From assembly GCF_020164555.1 (NCBI RefSeq), contig NZ_JAIQZB010000007.1, forward strand, positions 124,001-188,000: DNA of 64,000 bases. The letters run 5' to 3'. This document shows, piece after piece, positions 8,756 to 17,429 of this stretch (position 1 is its first letter; the number at the start of each line of letters is the position of its first letter). Made by a program: the position numbers and the translations under genes. The notes under the pieces are model-generated. The model was not told where the DNA came from and made no database searches. It worked only from the letters and a program-made list of their open reading frames with translations. This stretch comes from Salegentibacter lacus (GTDB lineage Bacteria > Bacteroidota > Bacteroidia > Flavobacteriales > Flavobacteriaceae).

Positions 8756-8780
8756 TCATCCCGAACTTGCTTCGGGATCT
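8756..8780. repeat. REP-like palindrome (ATCCCGAA stem)
   Basis: ATCCCGAA-CTTGC-TTCGGGAT at 8758-8778, a perfect 8-bp stem. It has the same architecture as the CCTGAA family but a different, internally compensated stem. Confidence 0.65.
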
Positions 8781-8810
8781 CAAATAACCGTAATTTCGAA
8801 AGCTGCCGTA

Positions 8811-8837
8811 AAGCTGAACTTATTTTCAGCTTCTAAC
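8811..8837. repeat. REP-like palindrome (AAGCTGAA stem)
   Basis: AAGCTGAA (8811-8818) pairs with TTCAGCTT (8825-8832) and is followed by CTAAC. Orientation is GTCA-side left, TCTAA-side right. Confidence 0.65.
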
Positions 8838-8878
8838 TTGATAGAATTTAGAATTCTTTGCTTCATAAATTAAAAATA

Positions 8879-8903
8879 GATTTCCGACTTCTCGGAAATG
8901 ACA
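8879..8903. repeat. REP-like palindrome (ATTTCCGA stem)
   Basis: ATTTCCGA-CTTC-TCGGAAAT followed by GAC. The 24 bases 8879-8902 are the exact reverse complement of 19473-19496 in the trp leader region, so two identical copies exist in the window. Confidence 0.75.
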
Positions 8904-8918
8904 AAAATTATATACTGA

Positions 8919-9977
8919 ATGATCAACCTTTTTAATGCGCAAATTGAATCCCTTTCTATTCACAGAGTTGGGAACAAAAGCCGAAACGAGAACATTTTTC
9001 TCTCTGCTGCCCCTTATCAGTTAAACGATGAGATCACTCCTTTGATTAAGGAATATTTTCTAAAACCATTTAGAGAAAAAGAGGAAAATTATTTCAATTT
9101 TTCTCACGAAACCGATCTTGAATTCAACGAATTATATAACCTGGCGAATGCGGTATTTGACGATCCGGGTAACATTCACGAGGCTTCAAAAAAAATCACT
9201 ACGCTCTTATTTGAGCAATCTTCACATCCGCATATTAAAAGCGGGGAAGTTTATGTTGTTTATTTTGAAAACCTGCAAATAGATAATGAAAAGGTTTCCG
9301 GGATTGGGATTTTTAAATCTGAATTAAAACATGATTTTCTTCAGTTTGAAGAAAATGGCAGCATTTTAGAAATGATCGTTCAGCAGGGAATTAACCTCAA
9401 CAAACTCGATAAAGGCGCGCTTATTTTCAATAAAAATCGCGAGGAAGGTTATAAAATCCTTTCGGTAGATTCTAATAAATACGACACCAAATACTGGTTG
9501 GAGAACTTTTTGGGTGTAGATGTAATGCGCGATGAGAATTACAACACCAAAAGTTACCTGAACTTCTGTAAGAACTTCGCCAAAGATGTGGTTTTACCTG
9601 CGGAAGACAAAAAAGAAGAGGTGATGTTTATGAACCGAAGCATGGATTACTTCGCAAAAAACGATGACTTTGAAGAAAGTAATTTTTTGAATTCAGTCAT
9701 TGATAATCCCGAACTACTACCTGAATTTCAGCATTATAAAACCGAAAAAGCGCCAAAATACAAAATTGAAGATCTTACTAATTTCCCTATCGCCAACAAA
9801 GCGGTAACCGATGCGCGAAAGAAAATTAAGAGCGTTATCAACCTGGATACCCATATTCAGATTAAAATGGATTTTGTAAACGCTGAATCGGCCGATAAGT
9901 TTGTGGAAAAAGGCTGGGATGAAGAAAAACAAATGTATTATTACCTGGTTTATTTTAATAAAGAGGAAAAAAGTTAA
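8919..9977 (+). CDS. Nucleoid-associated protein, YejK/NdpA family
   Basis: 352 residues, ATG start. It begins INLFNAQIESLSIHRVGNK, the usual opening of the 37-kDa nucleoid-associated family, and contains SGIGIFKSELKHDFLQF near residues 127-143, which corresponds to the conserved core. Members bind DNA and co-purify with the nucleoid, but their role is not settled. The length fits the family. It stands alone between REP-like elements and a bidirectional terminator. Confidence 0.8.
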   Translation: MINLFNAQIESLSIHRVGNKSRNENIFLSAAPYQLNDEITPLIKEYFLKPFREKEENYFNFSHETDLEFNELYNLANAVFDDPGNIHEASKKITTLLFEQSSHPHIKSGEVYVVYFENLQIDNEKVSGIGIFKSELKHDFLQFEENGSILEMIVQQGINLNKLDKGALIFNKNREEGYKILSVDSNKYDTKYWLENFLGVDVMRDENYNTKSYLNFCKNFAKDVVLPAEDKKEEVMFMNRSMDYFAKNDDFEESNFLNSVIDNPELLPEFQHYKTEKAPKYKIEDLTNFPIANKAVTDARKKIKSVINLDTHIQIKMDFVNAESADKFVEKGWDEEKQMYYYLVYFNKEEKS

Positions 9978-10004
9978 GCTGATTAGATATAAGAAAGAAT
10001 CAAG

Positions 10005-10040
10005 ACCTCAGGCTTTTAGATAGCTTAGAGGTTTTTTTTT
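10005..10040 (+). terminator. Intrinsic terminator after the nucleoid-associated gene
   Basis: ACCTC (10005-10009) pairs with GAGGT (10028-10032), extended by AGGCT/AGCTT with one bulged A, followed by nine or more T residues. The convergent gene on the minus strand ends at 10044; its transcript would meet the same hairpin but lacks a clear T-run. Confidence 0.65.
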
Positions 10041-10043
10041 ATT

Positions 10044-11099
10044 TTATGAACTTTCCAGTAGGCGTTTCATATTGACATCTTCGTAATTTCTTCGTACAAA
10101 ATCCAGGGCAGTTCTTAGAATCTGGCCCATTGTGCTTGCCCGTTTGAATTTAATATCCTTGGTATACTGGTAAAGATCCTTTCTCAGGGTTTTTACATTC
10201 GCTTGAGTAGAAACGTGATCGTTAATCATACAACGCAATAATTCTTTATATCGTGGCCGGGTATTGATAATCCTTTTAGCAAGTAGTGAACGCTCTTCTT
10301 TTCTATATTGCTCAATTGAAGATTCCTGGAGTTTCTCCTGAACCAACTCCACCATTTTTAAATTCTCCTTAAAAAACTGCGGACGATATACTTTTAAATT
10401 TCCCTCAAAACATTGCTGGTCAAAATCAATCGCCCTGATTTGGTATTCTACGTGATCAAAATCGTGGGTGGGAATTACCACATAATTATATGAGCGCATA
10501 TCACCTAAAAGTCTTACCGTGCACCTCTCGTTAAATTTCACAAATTGTTTGGCTATTTGTGTTTGTGCCCTGTTATTGCAAGTTGGCAAATGATCTTCAA
10601 TAAAAACGTCTCCTGGGATGCCTGCAATATGTTCCTCGATTAAAGTGTCTTTATAAACCAGGAAATTTATTCGGTGCGGAGAAAGTAAATGCTCCAGTTC
10701 AAGTCCGTAGATTCGGGAAGCATCAGCTTTTTTCACATAGAAATAAGTAAAACTATCATTCAGAATATTCCGCACTTTTATACGGAAAGGTTTCGAATTT
10801 CCGAAGGTGCAGTAATCAATCGCATCAACATTCAGGAATTCCAGCGAGTCGTCACTTCCGTCAGAATGCATAATGGTATAAACCTGCTTCAGGCTGTTAT
10901 CAATTTCTTCCCGTTCAAAATCGGGGTAATAGCAGCGCACCCAAAAAGTATCTTCATCGTGCTGATCGTAAACCACTACGGAACCAGAAAAGCGTAGCAA
11001 ATCGTCATAGAAAACCGGAATTTTGGTATTACGGTTATGCTTGGCCAGATATCGGTTTAACCTTTCATTTACTGCAAATGAAGGTTTTTTCTTTGACAT
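10044..11099 (-). CDS. Conserved protein of unknown function with kinase/phosphotransferase-like motifs
   Basis: 351 residues from the chosen ATG (MSKKKPSF). In-frame ATGs 5, 12 and 13 codons upstream are less likely because a TATTTTTG -7 box overlaps the earliest one. I do not recognise the family. Several spaced motifs resemble a protein-kinase/APH fold (numbering from this start): FYVKK with K123/K124 as a beta-3 lysine, LELEH as a helix-C glutamate near 134-136, LIEEH as a hinge, RLLGDMRSYN with D200-x4-N205 as the catalytic loop, and IRAIDFD with D225/D227 as the metal-binding position. The usual HxD histidine is leucine. The N-terminal ~110 residues are a separate domain. A phosphotransferase role is inference only. 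Confidence 0.55.
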   Translation of the reverse strand: MSKKKPSFAVNERLNRYLAKHNRNTKIPVFYDDLLRFSGSVVVYDQHDEDTFWVRCYYPDFEREEIDNSLKQVYTIMHSDGSDDSLEFLNVDAIDYCTFGNSKPFRIKVRNILNDSFTYFYVKKADASRIYGLELEHLLSPHRINFLVYKDTLIEEHIAGIPGDVFIEDHLPTCNNRAQTQIAKQFVKFNERCTVRLLGDMRSYNYVVIPTHDFDHVEYQIRAIDFDQQCFEGNLKVYRPQFFKENLKMVELVQEKLQESSIEQYRKEERSLLAKRIINTRPRYKELLRCMINDHVSTQANVKTLRKDLYQYTKDIKFKRASTMGQILRTALDFVRRNYEDVNMKRLLESS

Positions 11100-11132
11100 C
11101 AGCTTTTCTTCCATATTAAGTTGGATTTTCAT

Positions 11133-11140
11133 CAAAAATA
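11133..11140 (-). promoter_or_regulatory. Bacteroidota -7 element (TATTTTTG)
   Basis: The minus strand reads TATTTTTG, 33 bases before the chosen ATG of the kinase-like gene. The expected transcription start would fall just after the first in-frame ATG, which favours a downstream start codon. Confidence 0.4.
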
Positions 11141-11208
11141 AGCTTTATAAAGCGAAATCTGTAACAATTGTCTAACTTCGTCGTCATACTTTAAACTTTT
11201 CTTCAATT

Positions 11209-12114
11209 TTGGAAACAATTCTAAGTCTTAAAGACCTTACTAAAAAATATGGCACGCTAACCGCGGTAGACAACCTGTCTTTCACCATAGAAAAAGGCAA
11301 CGTATATGGTATTTTAGGCCCTAACGGAAGTGGAAAATCTACCACGCTCGGAATGGTGCTAAACGTAGTAAACAAAACTTCGGGAGAATTTGCCTGGTTT
11401 AGCGGTAATATGGATACGCACGAGGCCCTAAAGAAAGTGGGCGCCATTATAGAACATCCCAATTTTTACCCATATATGACCGCTGCTCAAAACCTGGCGC
11501 TGGTTTGTAAAATTAAAGATGTTCCGAAAAGTAAAATTGACGAAAAACTGGAAATTGTAGGATTGCTGGATAGAAAAGACAGTAAATTCAGAACTTTCTC
11601 TTTGGGGATGAAACAACGCCTGGCCATTGCCTCTGCCCTGCTTAATGATCCGAAAATTCTAATTTTAGATGAACCAACAAACGGACTGGATCCGCAGGGA
11701 ATTCATCAAATTCGGGAGATCATCAGGAAAATTGCTGCCGGTGGAACTACTATTTTACTCGCTTCGCATTTACTTGATGAAGTTGAAAAAGTCTGTTCTC
11801 ACGTGGTGATTATAAGAAACGGGAAGAAACTTTACAGCGGGCCTGTAGATGCTATAAATGCCAGCCACGGTTTCTTTGAACTGCAGGCAAAAAATATGCA
11901 ATTGCTCCAGGAATTACTTATTGCCCATCCCGGAATAGAAAATGTTTCAGAAAAAGAAAATATAGTCACGGCTATTCTTAGAGAGCCAATGGAAGCTGAA
12001 ACTATTAACGAATATTTGTTTGAAAAAGGACTTTCGCTTTCCTACCTGGTAAAACGCAAAGAAAGCCTGGAAGAGCAATTCCTTCAATTAACCAATCAAA
12101 CTACATCTGTATAA
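11209..12114 (+). CDS. ABC transporter ATP-binding protein
   Basis: 301 residues, TTG start (METILSLKDLTKKYG). Walker A is GPNGSGKST at 37-45, the signature-like motif is SLGMKQRLAIA near 132-142, and Walker B is ILILDEPTNGLDPQG near 152-166, followed by the H-loop ASHLLDEV. The C-terminal ~80 residues form the accessory region seen in ABC-2 exporters of the bacitracin/lantibiotic-immunity type. Its TAA stop overlaps the ATG of the permease gene (TAATG), so the two are translationally coupled. The cargo is unknown. Confidence 0.85.
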   Translation: METILSLKDLTKKYGTLTAVDNLSFTIEKGNVYGILGPNGSGKSTTLGMVLNVVNKTSGEFAWFSGNMDTHEALKKVGAIIEHPNFYPYMTAAQNLALVCKIKDVPKSKIDEKLEIVGLLDRKDSKFRTFSLGMKQRLAIASALLNDPKILILDEPTNGLDPQGIHQIREIIRKIAAGGTTILLASHLLDEVEKVCSHVVIIRNGKKLYSGPVDAINASHGFFELQAKNMQLLQELLIAHPGIENVSEKENIVTAILREPMEAETINEYLFEKGLSLSYLVKRKESLEEQFLQLTNQTTSV

Positions 12115-12950
12115 TGCTACGACTTTTAGAGATAGAATATCATAAATTACGCTATAGCCGCTCGGCAAAAATACTGGTTTTCACCTATTTCATTTTAATA
12201 ACTTTTATCGCTTTAATTGCTTCTATTGAATTCAATTTAGGGGCGATAAACTTTCGCGTTGCCGATCAGGGAATTTTCAATTTTCCCTATATCTGGCATT
12301 TTAATTCCTATATCGCAGCTTTGCTAAAACTCTTCCTGGCCATTGTAATCGTCTCGATGATGTCTAACGAATATAGCAACCGGACCTTAAAACAGAACCT
12401 GATTGACGGACTGAGCAAGAAGGAATTTATCGCTTCAAAATTCTTAACCGTTACGGTGTTTTCTTTGATCTCGACCTTATTTCTATTCATCGTTTCGTTG
12501 ATTTTAGGACTGTCATTTTCAGATTTCACAGAAGCTTCCATCATCTTTTCAGATATGGAATATATGATCGCTTATTTCGTGAAACTTACAGGATTCTTCG
12601 CCTTTTGTATGTTCTTAGGAATTTTGATCAAACGATCAGCTTTCGCGCTTGGCTTTCTGTTTATATGGTGGATTTTAGAAAGTATTGTTTACGGCGTTTT
12701 AAAATGGCAGATTTTCAGAGATTCTGAAATTGCCGATAATATCGCACGATTTTTTCCGCTGGAGTCTATGAGCAATCTCATTAAAGAACCGTTCTCCAGG
12801 TTATCTGCCGTACAAACTGCCGCCACTCAACTAGGATCTGAATTTGATAAAGATTACGGTATTCATTGGGACCAGTTACTAATTGTAATATTTTGGACTG
12901 CCATCTTTGTTTTTCTTTCCTATAGCTTACTTAAAAAGCGTGATTTATAA
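12114..12950 (+). CDS. ABC-2 type transporter permease
   Basis: 278 residues with about six membrane segments (hydrophobic stretches near 21-40, 65-85, 110-135, 150-170, 175-195 and 250-270). The sequence MMSNEYSNRTLKQNLIDGLSKKEF near residues 82-105 is the cytoplasmic coupling-helix region typical of ABC-2 permeases. It partners with the immediately upstream ATPase to form an exporter. No accessory genes for a peptide antibiotic or regulator are next to it, so a specific substrate cannot be assigned. Confidence 0.82.
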   Translation: MLRLLEIEYHKLRYSRSAKILVFTYFILITFIALIASIEFNLGAINFRVADQGIFNFPYIWHFNSYIAALLKLFLAIVIVSMMSNEYSNRTLKQNLIDGLSKKEFIASKFLTVTVFSLISTLFLFIVSLILGLSFSDFTEASIIFSDMEYMIAYFVKLTGFFAFCMFLGILIKRSAFALGFLFIWWILESIVYGVLKWQIFRDSEIADNIARFFPLESMSNLIKEPFSRLSAVQTAATQLGSEFDKDYGIHWDQLLIVIFWTAIFVFLSYSLLKKRDL

Positions 12951-13031
12951 TCTTAAAAGGTGACATTTTAGCAAATTCTATTTTCGTTTCTAAAGCTTTA
13001 GGACTAAAAACGTTAAGGAAAAGTTTATCGG

Positions 13032-13062
13032 TTTGAATAGGCAGGATTATTGATTAGTTTCG
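13032..13062 (+). promoter_or_regulatory. Predicted promoter of uvrB
   Basis: TTTG at 13032-13035, a 19-base spacer, then TAGTTTCG at 13055-13062, one mismatch from TAnnTTTG. This leaves a short 5' leader with the purine-rich AGGAGCAGGA just before the ATG at 13085, one of the few Shine-Dalgarno-like sequences in the window. Confidence 0.5.
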
Positions 13063-13084
13063 TTAGAACAAGTCAGGAGCAGGA

Positions 13085-15094
13085 ATGAAATTTAAGATAG
13101 AATCAGATTACAAACCCACCGGAGACCAGCCTAAAGCGATAGAACAACTGGTAACCGGAATCAATAATAACGACCAGTATCAAACCCTGCTTGGGGTAAC
13201 GGGATCTGGGAAAACCTTTTCGGTAGCTAATGTAATTCAGGAGGTCCAAAAACCCACCTTGGTTTTGGCGCACAATAAAACCCTCGCCGCCCAGCTTTAT
13301 TCAGAATTCAAGCAATTCTTTCCAGATAATGCCGTGGAGTATTTTGTGAGTTACTACGATTATTATCAGCCAGAAGCTTTTATTCCTACCTCGGGAACTT
13401 ATATTGAAAAAGATCTTTCTATAAATGAAGAAATTGAAAAGTTACGACTCAGTACAACTTCTTCCCTTTTAAGCGGAAGAAGAGACGTGATTGTGGTGGC
13501 TTCGGTTTCCTGTTTATATGGTATTGGTAACCCTGTTGAATTCCGTAAAAATGTGGTTTCGATTGAAAGGGACATGCAACTTTCCCGCACCAAGTTTTTA
13601 CACCAGCTTGTTCAAAGTCTTTATTCCCGTACGGAAGCTGAATTCTCCCACGGAAATTTCAGAATAAAAGGAGATACGGTAGATGTGTTCCCAAGTTATG
13701 CCGACAATGCTTTTAGAATTCACTTTTTTGGAGATGAAATTGAAGAAATTGAAGCTTTTGATCCCGGCACCAACGATATTATTGAAAAATACGAACGCCT
13801 AAATATTTATCCCGCCAATATGTTCGTGACTTCTCCCGATGTGATGCAAAATGCCATTCACCACATTCAGGACGATCTTGTAAAACAGGTAGATTATTTC
13901 AGGGATATTGGGAAACACCTGGAGGCAAAACGCCTGGACGAGAGAACCAATTTTGACCTGGAAATGATTCGAGAACTGGGCTATTGTTCCGGTATTGAAA
14001 ATTATTCAAGATATCTTGACGGCAGGCAACCCGGCACCCGGCCTTTCTGCCTTTTAGATTATTTCCCGGATGATTTTTTAATGGTAGTAGACGAGAGTCA
14101 CGTAACCATTCCGCAGGTGCACGCGATGTATGGTGGGGATAGATCCAGGAAAGAAACTTTGGTGGAATACGGATTTAGACTTCCAGCCGCGATGGATAAC
14201 CGGCCACTTAAGTTTGAAGAATTTGAGGCACTGCAGAATCAGGTGATTTATGTGAGTGCCACTCCAGCAGATTACGAATTACAAAAATCTGAAGGTGTGT
14301 ATGTGGAGCAGGTTATAAGGCCAACCGGACTTCTAGATCCTGTGATTGAAGTACGACCCAGCTTAAACCAAATTGATGATCTTATTGAAGAAATTCATAC
14401 CAGAAACGAAAAAGATCAAAGAACCCTGGTAACAACCCTTACCAAAAGAATGGCCGAGGAACTTACCAAGTATCTCACCCGTATTGATATTAGGTGCCGA
14501 TATATCCACTCTGATGTTGACACCCTGGAGAGGGTAGAAATTATGCAGGATTTAAGACGCGGGTTATTTGATGTGCTAATTGGAGTAAACTTACTAAGAG
14601 AAGGTCTGGATCTTCCAGAAGTATCCTTGGTAGCGGTAATTGATGCCGATAAAGAAGGATTTTTAAGAAGTAACCGGTCACTAACCCAAACCATTGGTCG
14701 TGCAGCCCGTCACGTAGAGGGTAAGGCGATTTTATATGCCGATAAAATTACCGACAGTATGCAAAAAACCATCGATCAAACTGAATATCGAAGGACCAAA
14801 CAGATTGCCTACAACACCGAAAATAACATTCGACCTACCCCATTGGTTAAAAAGCTTGAAAATAGCACCTTGATTAAAGAAAAACTAGATGTCTATGATG
14901 CAGAAAAACCATTAACAACTAAAGCCGCCGAAGCTGAGGTTGCCTATATGAGCAAACCCGATCTGGAAAAGAGAATTCGAGAGAAGAGAAAAGCCATGGA
15001 AAAAGCAGCTAAAGATTTAGACTTTATGGCTGCGGCCAAACACAGGGACGAGATAAAAATGCTTCAGAATAAAGTTAAGGAAGCCCAGGGATAG
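13085..15094 (+). CDS. uvrB: Excinuclease ABC subunit B
   Basis: 669 residues, the normal UvrB length. Walker A is GVTGSGKT at 37-44. The beta-hairpin YYDYYQPEAFIPTSGTYIEK follows near 92-111, then the helicase motifs ATPADYEL, LREGLDLPEVSLV and QTIGRAARH. The C-terminal UVR/UvrC-binding domain is KRKAMEKAAKDLDFMAAAKHRDEI near 634-657. UvrB verifies damage during nucleotide excision repair and hands the complex to UvrC. The gene is single and not linked to uvrA or uvrC here. Confidence 0.97.
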   Translation: MKFKIESDYKPTGDQPKAIEQLVTGINNNDQYQTLLGVTGSGKTFSVANVIQEVQKPTLVLAHNKTLAAQLYSEFKQFFPDNAVEYFVSYYDYYQPEAFIPTSGTYIEKDLSINEEIEKLRLSTTSSLLSGRRDVIVVASVSCLYGIGNPVEFRKNVVSIERDMQLSRTKFLHQLVQSLYSRTEAEFSHGNFRIKGDTVDVFPSYADNAFRIHFFGDEIEEIEAFDPGTNDIIEKYERLNIYPANMFVTSPDVMQNAIHHIQDDLVKQVDYFRDIGKHLEAKRLDERTNFDLEMIRELGYCSGIENYSRYLDGRQPGTRPFCLLDYFPDDFLMVVDESHVTIPQVHAMYGGDRSRKETLVEYGFRLPAAMDNRPLKFEEFEALQNQVIYVSATPADYELQKSEGVYVEQVIRPTGLLDPVIEVRPSLNQIDDLIEEIHTRNEKDQRTLVTTLTKRMAEELTKYLTRIDIRCRYIHSDVDTLERVEIMQDLRRGLFDVLIGVNLLREGLDLPEVSLVAVIDADKEGFLRSNRSLTQTIGRAARHVEGKAILYADKITDSMQKTIDQTEYRRTKQIAYNTENNIRPTPLVKKLENSTLIKEKLDVYDAEKPLTTKAAEAEVAYMSKPDLEKRIREKRKAMEKAAKDLDFMAAAKHRDEIKMLQNKVKEAQG

Positions 15095-15212
15095 GGAAAA
15101 CCCTTATTATTAGAAGATTCCTAAGAAAAAGTTTTTCAGAAGGTATATTTAAAAATCCAAAACATACCCTAACTAAAAAAGACTCAGTTACTTAAACGGT
15201 ATTTTTAGTAGG

Positions 15213-16427
15213 ATGAAAAAAATTATACTCTTTTATTTTTTAATTTTAGCAACAACGGCTTTCTCTCAGGTAGGAATTGGAACTACCGAACCAGGAGCAC
15301 AACTGGATATCGTTGCTTCCGATAAAGACAGTCCGGCTAATATAGATGGGATTCTCATCCCAAGAATAAAGAAATTCCCTTCCCAAAATCCCGGGAGTGC
15401 GCAACACGGTATGCTTATTTTTCTTAGTGAGGATTTTAATAATTTCCCATCAGGCTTTTATTACTGGCATCATCAGGAAAGCAAATGGAAATCTATCGTT
15501 TCAGATGCTAAAGCGGCGAATTTCTATGAAGTGAGTACTACTGAAAGTCCGGGTAATATCGAAGATAATATATTTAGAGAAGGAAATATAGGAATAGGAA
15601 CCGAAGATATTGTCAGTAAACTTCAAATTGCGATAAATCCCGATGACGCCCAGGATATCAAAAAAGGCCTCGAAATAGATAACAATAATTCAGCCGAAAC
15701 CAGAAATACATACGGAATTGAAATAAGAAATCGCAGTAAAACTAATCATATAAAATACGGAATTAAAAATCACGTAACCGGTGATGGTAACGGGGAAAGA
15801 TATGGTTTTTATAATACAACCTCCCAGGGATCCAGCGGTACCGATATCTACGGAATTTATAATTCGGTGGGGAGAACAGAGGGTGCTAACAGCTCTAATT
15901 ATGGAATATATACAGAAATTGGCGAAGTTACCGGTAGAGGTAAGATCTACGGAATTTTCGCCCGTGCCTTAGGTAACCCAAGTTCCAGGGTTTTCGCGGG
16001 CTATTTTGCAGGTCCCGTTGGAATAGGAAGAACTGAGGCTGAAGAATATCGATTCCCTGATACACGCGGTGAAGAAAACCAGGTTTTAATTTTAGATAAT
16101 GATGGAAACGCCGAATGGAAACACAATCACACCAAAAATTATATTAGTACCGGAGGTTCGTCAGGAAACTATAGTATCGGGGACGAAGTTTCTTACTTAA
16201 GAATCACCAATAATCCATCCTCAATAACAATCCCTGATGCATCTAACAATAAAGGCAGGGAACTTGTCTTAATAGGTAAGGGAAGTAGTACCACGGCTCT
16301 TAATTTCTTAAATGGAGATACCCTGGACGATATGCAGGATAATAGCATAACCAGTATAGCAAATGGCGAAATCCTAACTATTCTCAGTATAGGGACGAGA
16401 TGGTTGCTAATAGATAAGTCTAATTAA
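15213..16427 (+). CDS. Secreted repetitive protein, unknown function
   Basis: 404 residues with a Sec signal peptide (MKKIILFYFLILATTAFSQ). It starts with VGIGTTEPGAQLDI and later has GNIGIGTEDIVSKLQI and GPVGIGRTEAEEYRF, the 'GIGT..P...L.I' repeats widespread in secreted Bacteroidota proteins and phage tail-like proteins. The middle (about 150-270) is rich in short YGI-containing units (YGIEIRNRSK, YGIKNHV, YGFYNTTS, YGIYNSV, YGIYTEI, YGIFARAL). The C-terminal ~90 residues look beta-rich. No peptidase S74 chaperone or T9SS sorting domain is visible. It may be an outer-surface or matrix protein; this is inference. Confidence 0.6.
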   Translation: MKKIILFYFLILATTAFSQVGIGTTEPGAQLDIVASDKDSPANIDGILIPRIKKFPSQNPGSAQHGMLIFLSEDFNNFPSGFYYWHHQESKWKSIVSDAKAANFYEVSTTESPGNIEDNIFREGNIGIGTEDIVSKLQIAINPDDAQDIKKGLEIDNNNSAETRNTYGIEIRNRSKTNHIKYGIKNHVTGDGNGERYGFYNTTSQGSSGTDIYGIYNSVGRTEGANSSNYGIYTEIGEVTGRGKIYGIFARALGNPSSRVFAGYFAGPVGIGRTEAEEYRFPDTRGEENQVLILDNDGNAEWKHNHTKNYISTGGSSGNYSIGDEVSYLRITNNPSSITIPDASNNKGRELVLIGKGSSTTALNFLNGDTLDDMQDNSITSIANGEILTILSIGTRWLLIDKSN

Positions 16428-16431
16428 TAAA

Positions 16432-16461
16432 AAAGCAGTAAAAACTAATCTTTACTGCTTT
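16432..16461 (-). terminator. Intrinsic terminator of the rhodanese gene
   Basis: An 11-bp perfect stem, AAAGCAGTAAA (16432-16442) and TTTACTGCTTT (16451-16461), with an 8-base loop. On the minus strand it is followed by TTTATTAATT-type sequence, so it terminates the minus-strand gene ending at 16469. It may also serve the convergent plus-strand gene. Confidence 0.7.
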
Positions 16462-16468
16462 CTAAAAC

Positions 16469-16783
16469 TTAATCCTCCGCCTTCTCGCCTTCCCATTCCA
16501 TAAATCCGCCTTTCAGGTTATAAGTGTTGGCAAAACCCATCTGGTCTAAAATAGTACAGGCTTGCGCGCTTCGCTTTCCGGAACGGCAATAGATATAATA
16601 ATTTTTATCCTTGTCCAGTTTTTCAACTTCATTTACAAATTCCTGACCCTTATAAATATCAATGTTTTTAGCGGTTGGGATATAACCATCCTCTACCTCT
16701 TCTTCGGTTCTTACATCTAAAATCACTGCTTTATCATCTTTTTCCAGCTGTGATTGCCATTCTTCCTGATTGAGTTCTTTCAT
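16469..16783 (-). CDS. Rhodanese-like domain protein
   Basis: 104 residues, a single rhodanese domain. The active-site loop YCRSGKRSAQ has the catalytic cysteine near residue 66 in the six-residue loop typical of sulfurtransferases. The upstream motifs are VILDVRTEEEVEDGYIPTAKNI (near 20-41, with DVR) and the C-terminal NLKGGFMEWEG. It transfers sulfane sulfur from thiosulfate or persulfides to thiol acceptors in the cytoplasm. It is divergent from the MarR gene. Confidence 0.85.
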   Translation of the reverse strand: MKELNQEEWQSQLEKDDKAVILDVRTEEEVEDGYIPTAKNIDIYKGQEFVNEVEKLDKDKNYYIYCRSGKRSAQACTILDQMGFANTYNLKGGFMEWEGEKAED

Positions 16784-16920
16784 AAAATCTTATTTTTTTG
16801 AATCCCCTTGAAGAAGGAGATCTATTATTGTTCCATCAAATTTCAGTGTAAATATATTGAAAGTTTTAAAAACTACGGTTTCATTCCACAGGAATCCAGT
16901 TCAAAATTTTAACATTTCCT

Positions 16921-16953
16921 TTTGATCTAAATCCCAAAACTGACTTATATTTG
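16921..16953 (+). promoter_or_regulatory. Predicted promoter of the marR / nitroreductase / yceI unit
   Basis: TTTG at 16921-16924 and TATATTTG at 16946-16953 with a 21-base spacer fit the Bacteroidota TTG / TAnnTTTG promoter. The expected start site near 16960 makes the ATG at 16978 the best start for MarR. Confidence 0.6.
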
Positions 16954-16977
16954 TACCTACAAATGTTGTTTAGACAA
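16950..16977. promoter_or_regulatory. Candidate MarR operator: two inverted repeats over the promoter
   Basis: TTTGTACCTACAAA (16950-16963) is a perfect inverted repeat with a two-base centre and overlaps the -7 box. TTGTTTAGACAA (16966-16977) is a second inverted repeat immediately before the MarR ATG. Both sit where an autoregulating MarR dimer would block transcription. Function is inferred from position and symmetry. Confidence 0.5.
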
Positions 16978-17427
16978 ATGAAAATCGAAGACCAATTAAA
17001 AACAAATAATTTACCACCAGCAAGAAAGCTAAGTCTTAGTATTCTGGTTACCGCTAATCTTATAGATGAGAATGTAGCGGCGGCACTTAAACCTTTCGAC
17101 ATTTCTATTCAACAATTTAATGTGTTACGTATTTTAAGAGGACAAAAAGGGAAACCGGCAAACCTTAGCACTATTCAGGAACGTATGGTATCTAAAATGA
17201 GCAATACCACCAGGCTGGTAGATAAGCTTATCGCCAAAGAACTTACTGAACGTATTGTTTGCGAAGCCAATCGCAGAAAGGTTGAAATAAGTATTACTGA
17301 AAAAGGTCTGGAACTTTTAAAAGAAATCGACCCTAAAGTAGATGCAGTAGAAAAAGAGCTAATTCAGGATATTACTGAGGAAGAAATTGAAATTGTTACT
17401 AATTGCTTAAATAAAATAAGAAAATAA
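16978..17427 (+). CDS. MarR family transcriptional regulator
   Basis: 149 residues from ATG 16978 (MKIEDQLKTNN). In-frame starts at 16951 (TTG) and 16963 (ATG) fall within or against the promoter. The winged-helix core includes ISIQQFNVLRILRGQ, the recognition helix region MSNTTRLVDKLIAKELTERI near 71-90, and the wing ANRRKVEISITEKG. MarR dimers usually repress their own operon and release DNA on binding phenolics or oxidants. The gene is 2 bases from a nitroreductase and shares its transcript. The inducer is unknown. Confidence 0.88.
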   Translation: MKIEDQLKTNNLPPARKLSLSILVTANLIDENVAAALKPFDISIQQFNVLRILRGQKGKPANLSTIQERMVSKMSNTTRLVDKLIAKELTERIVCEANRRKVEISITEKGLELLKEIDPKVDAVEKELIQDITEEEIEIVTNCLNKIRK

Positions 17428-17429
17428 CT

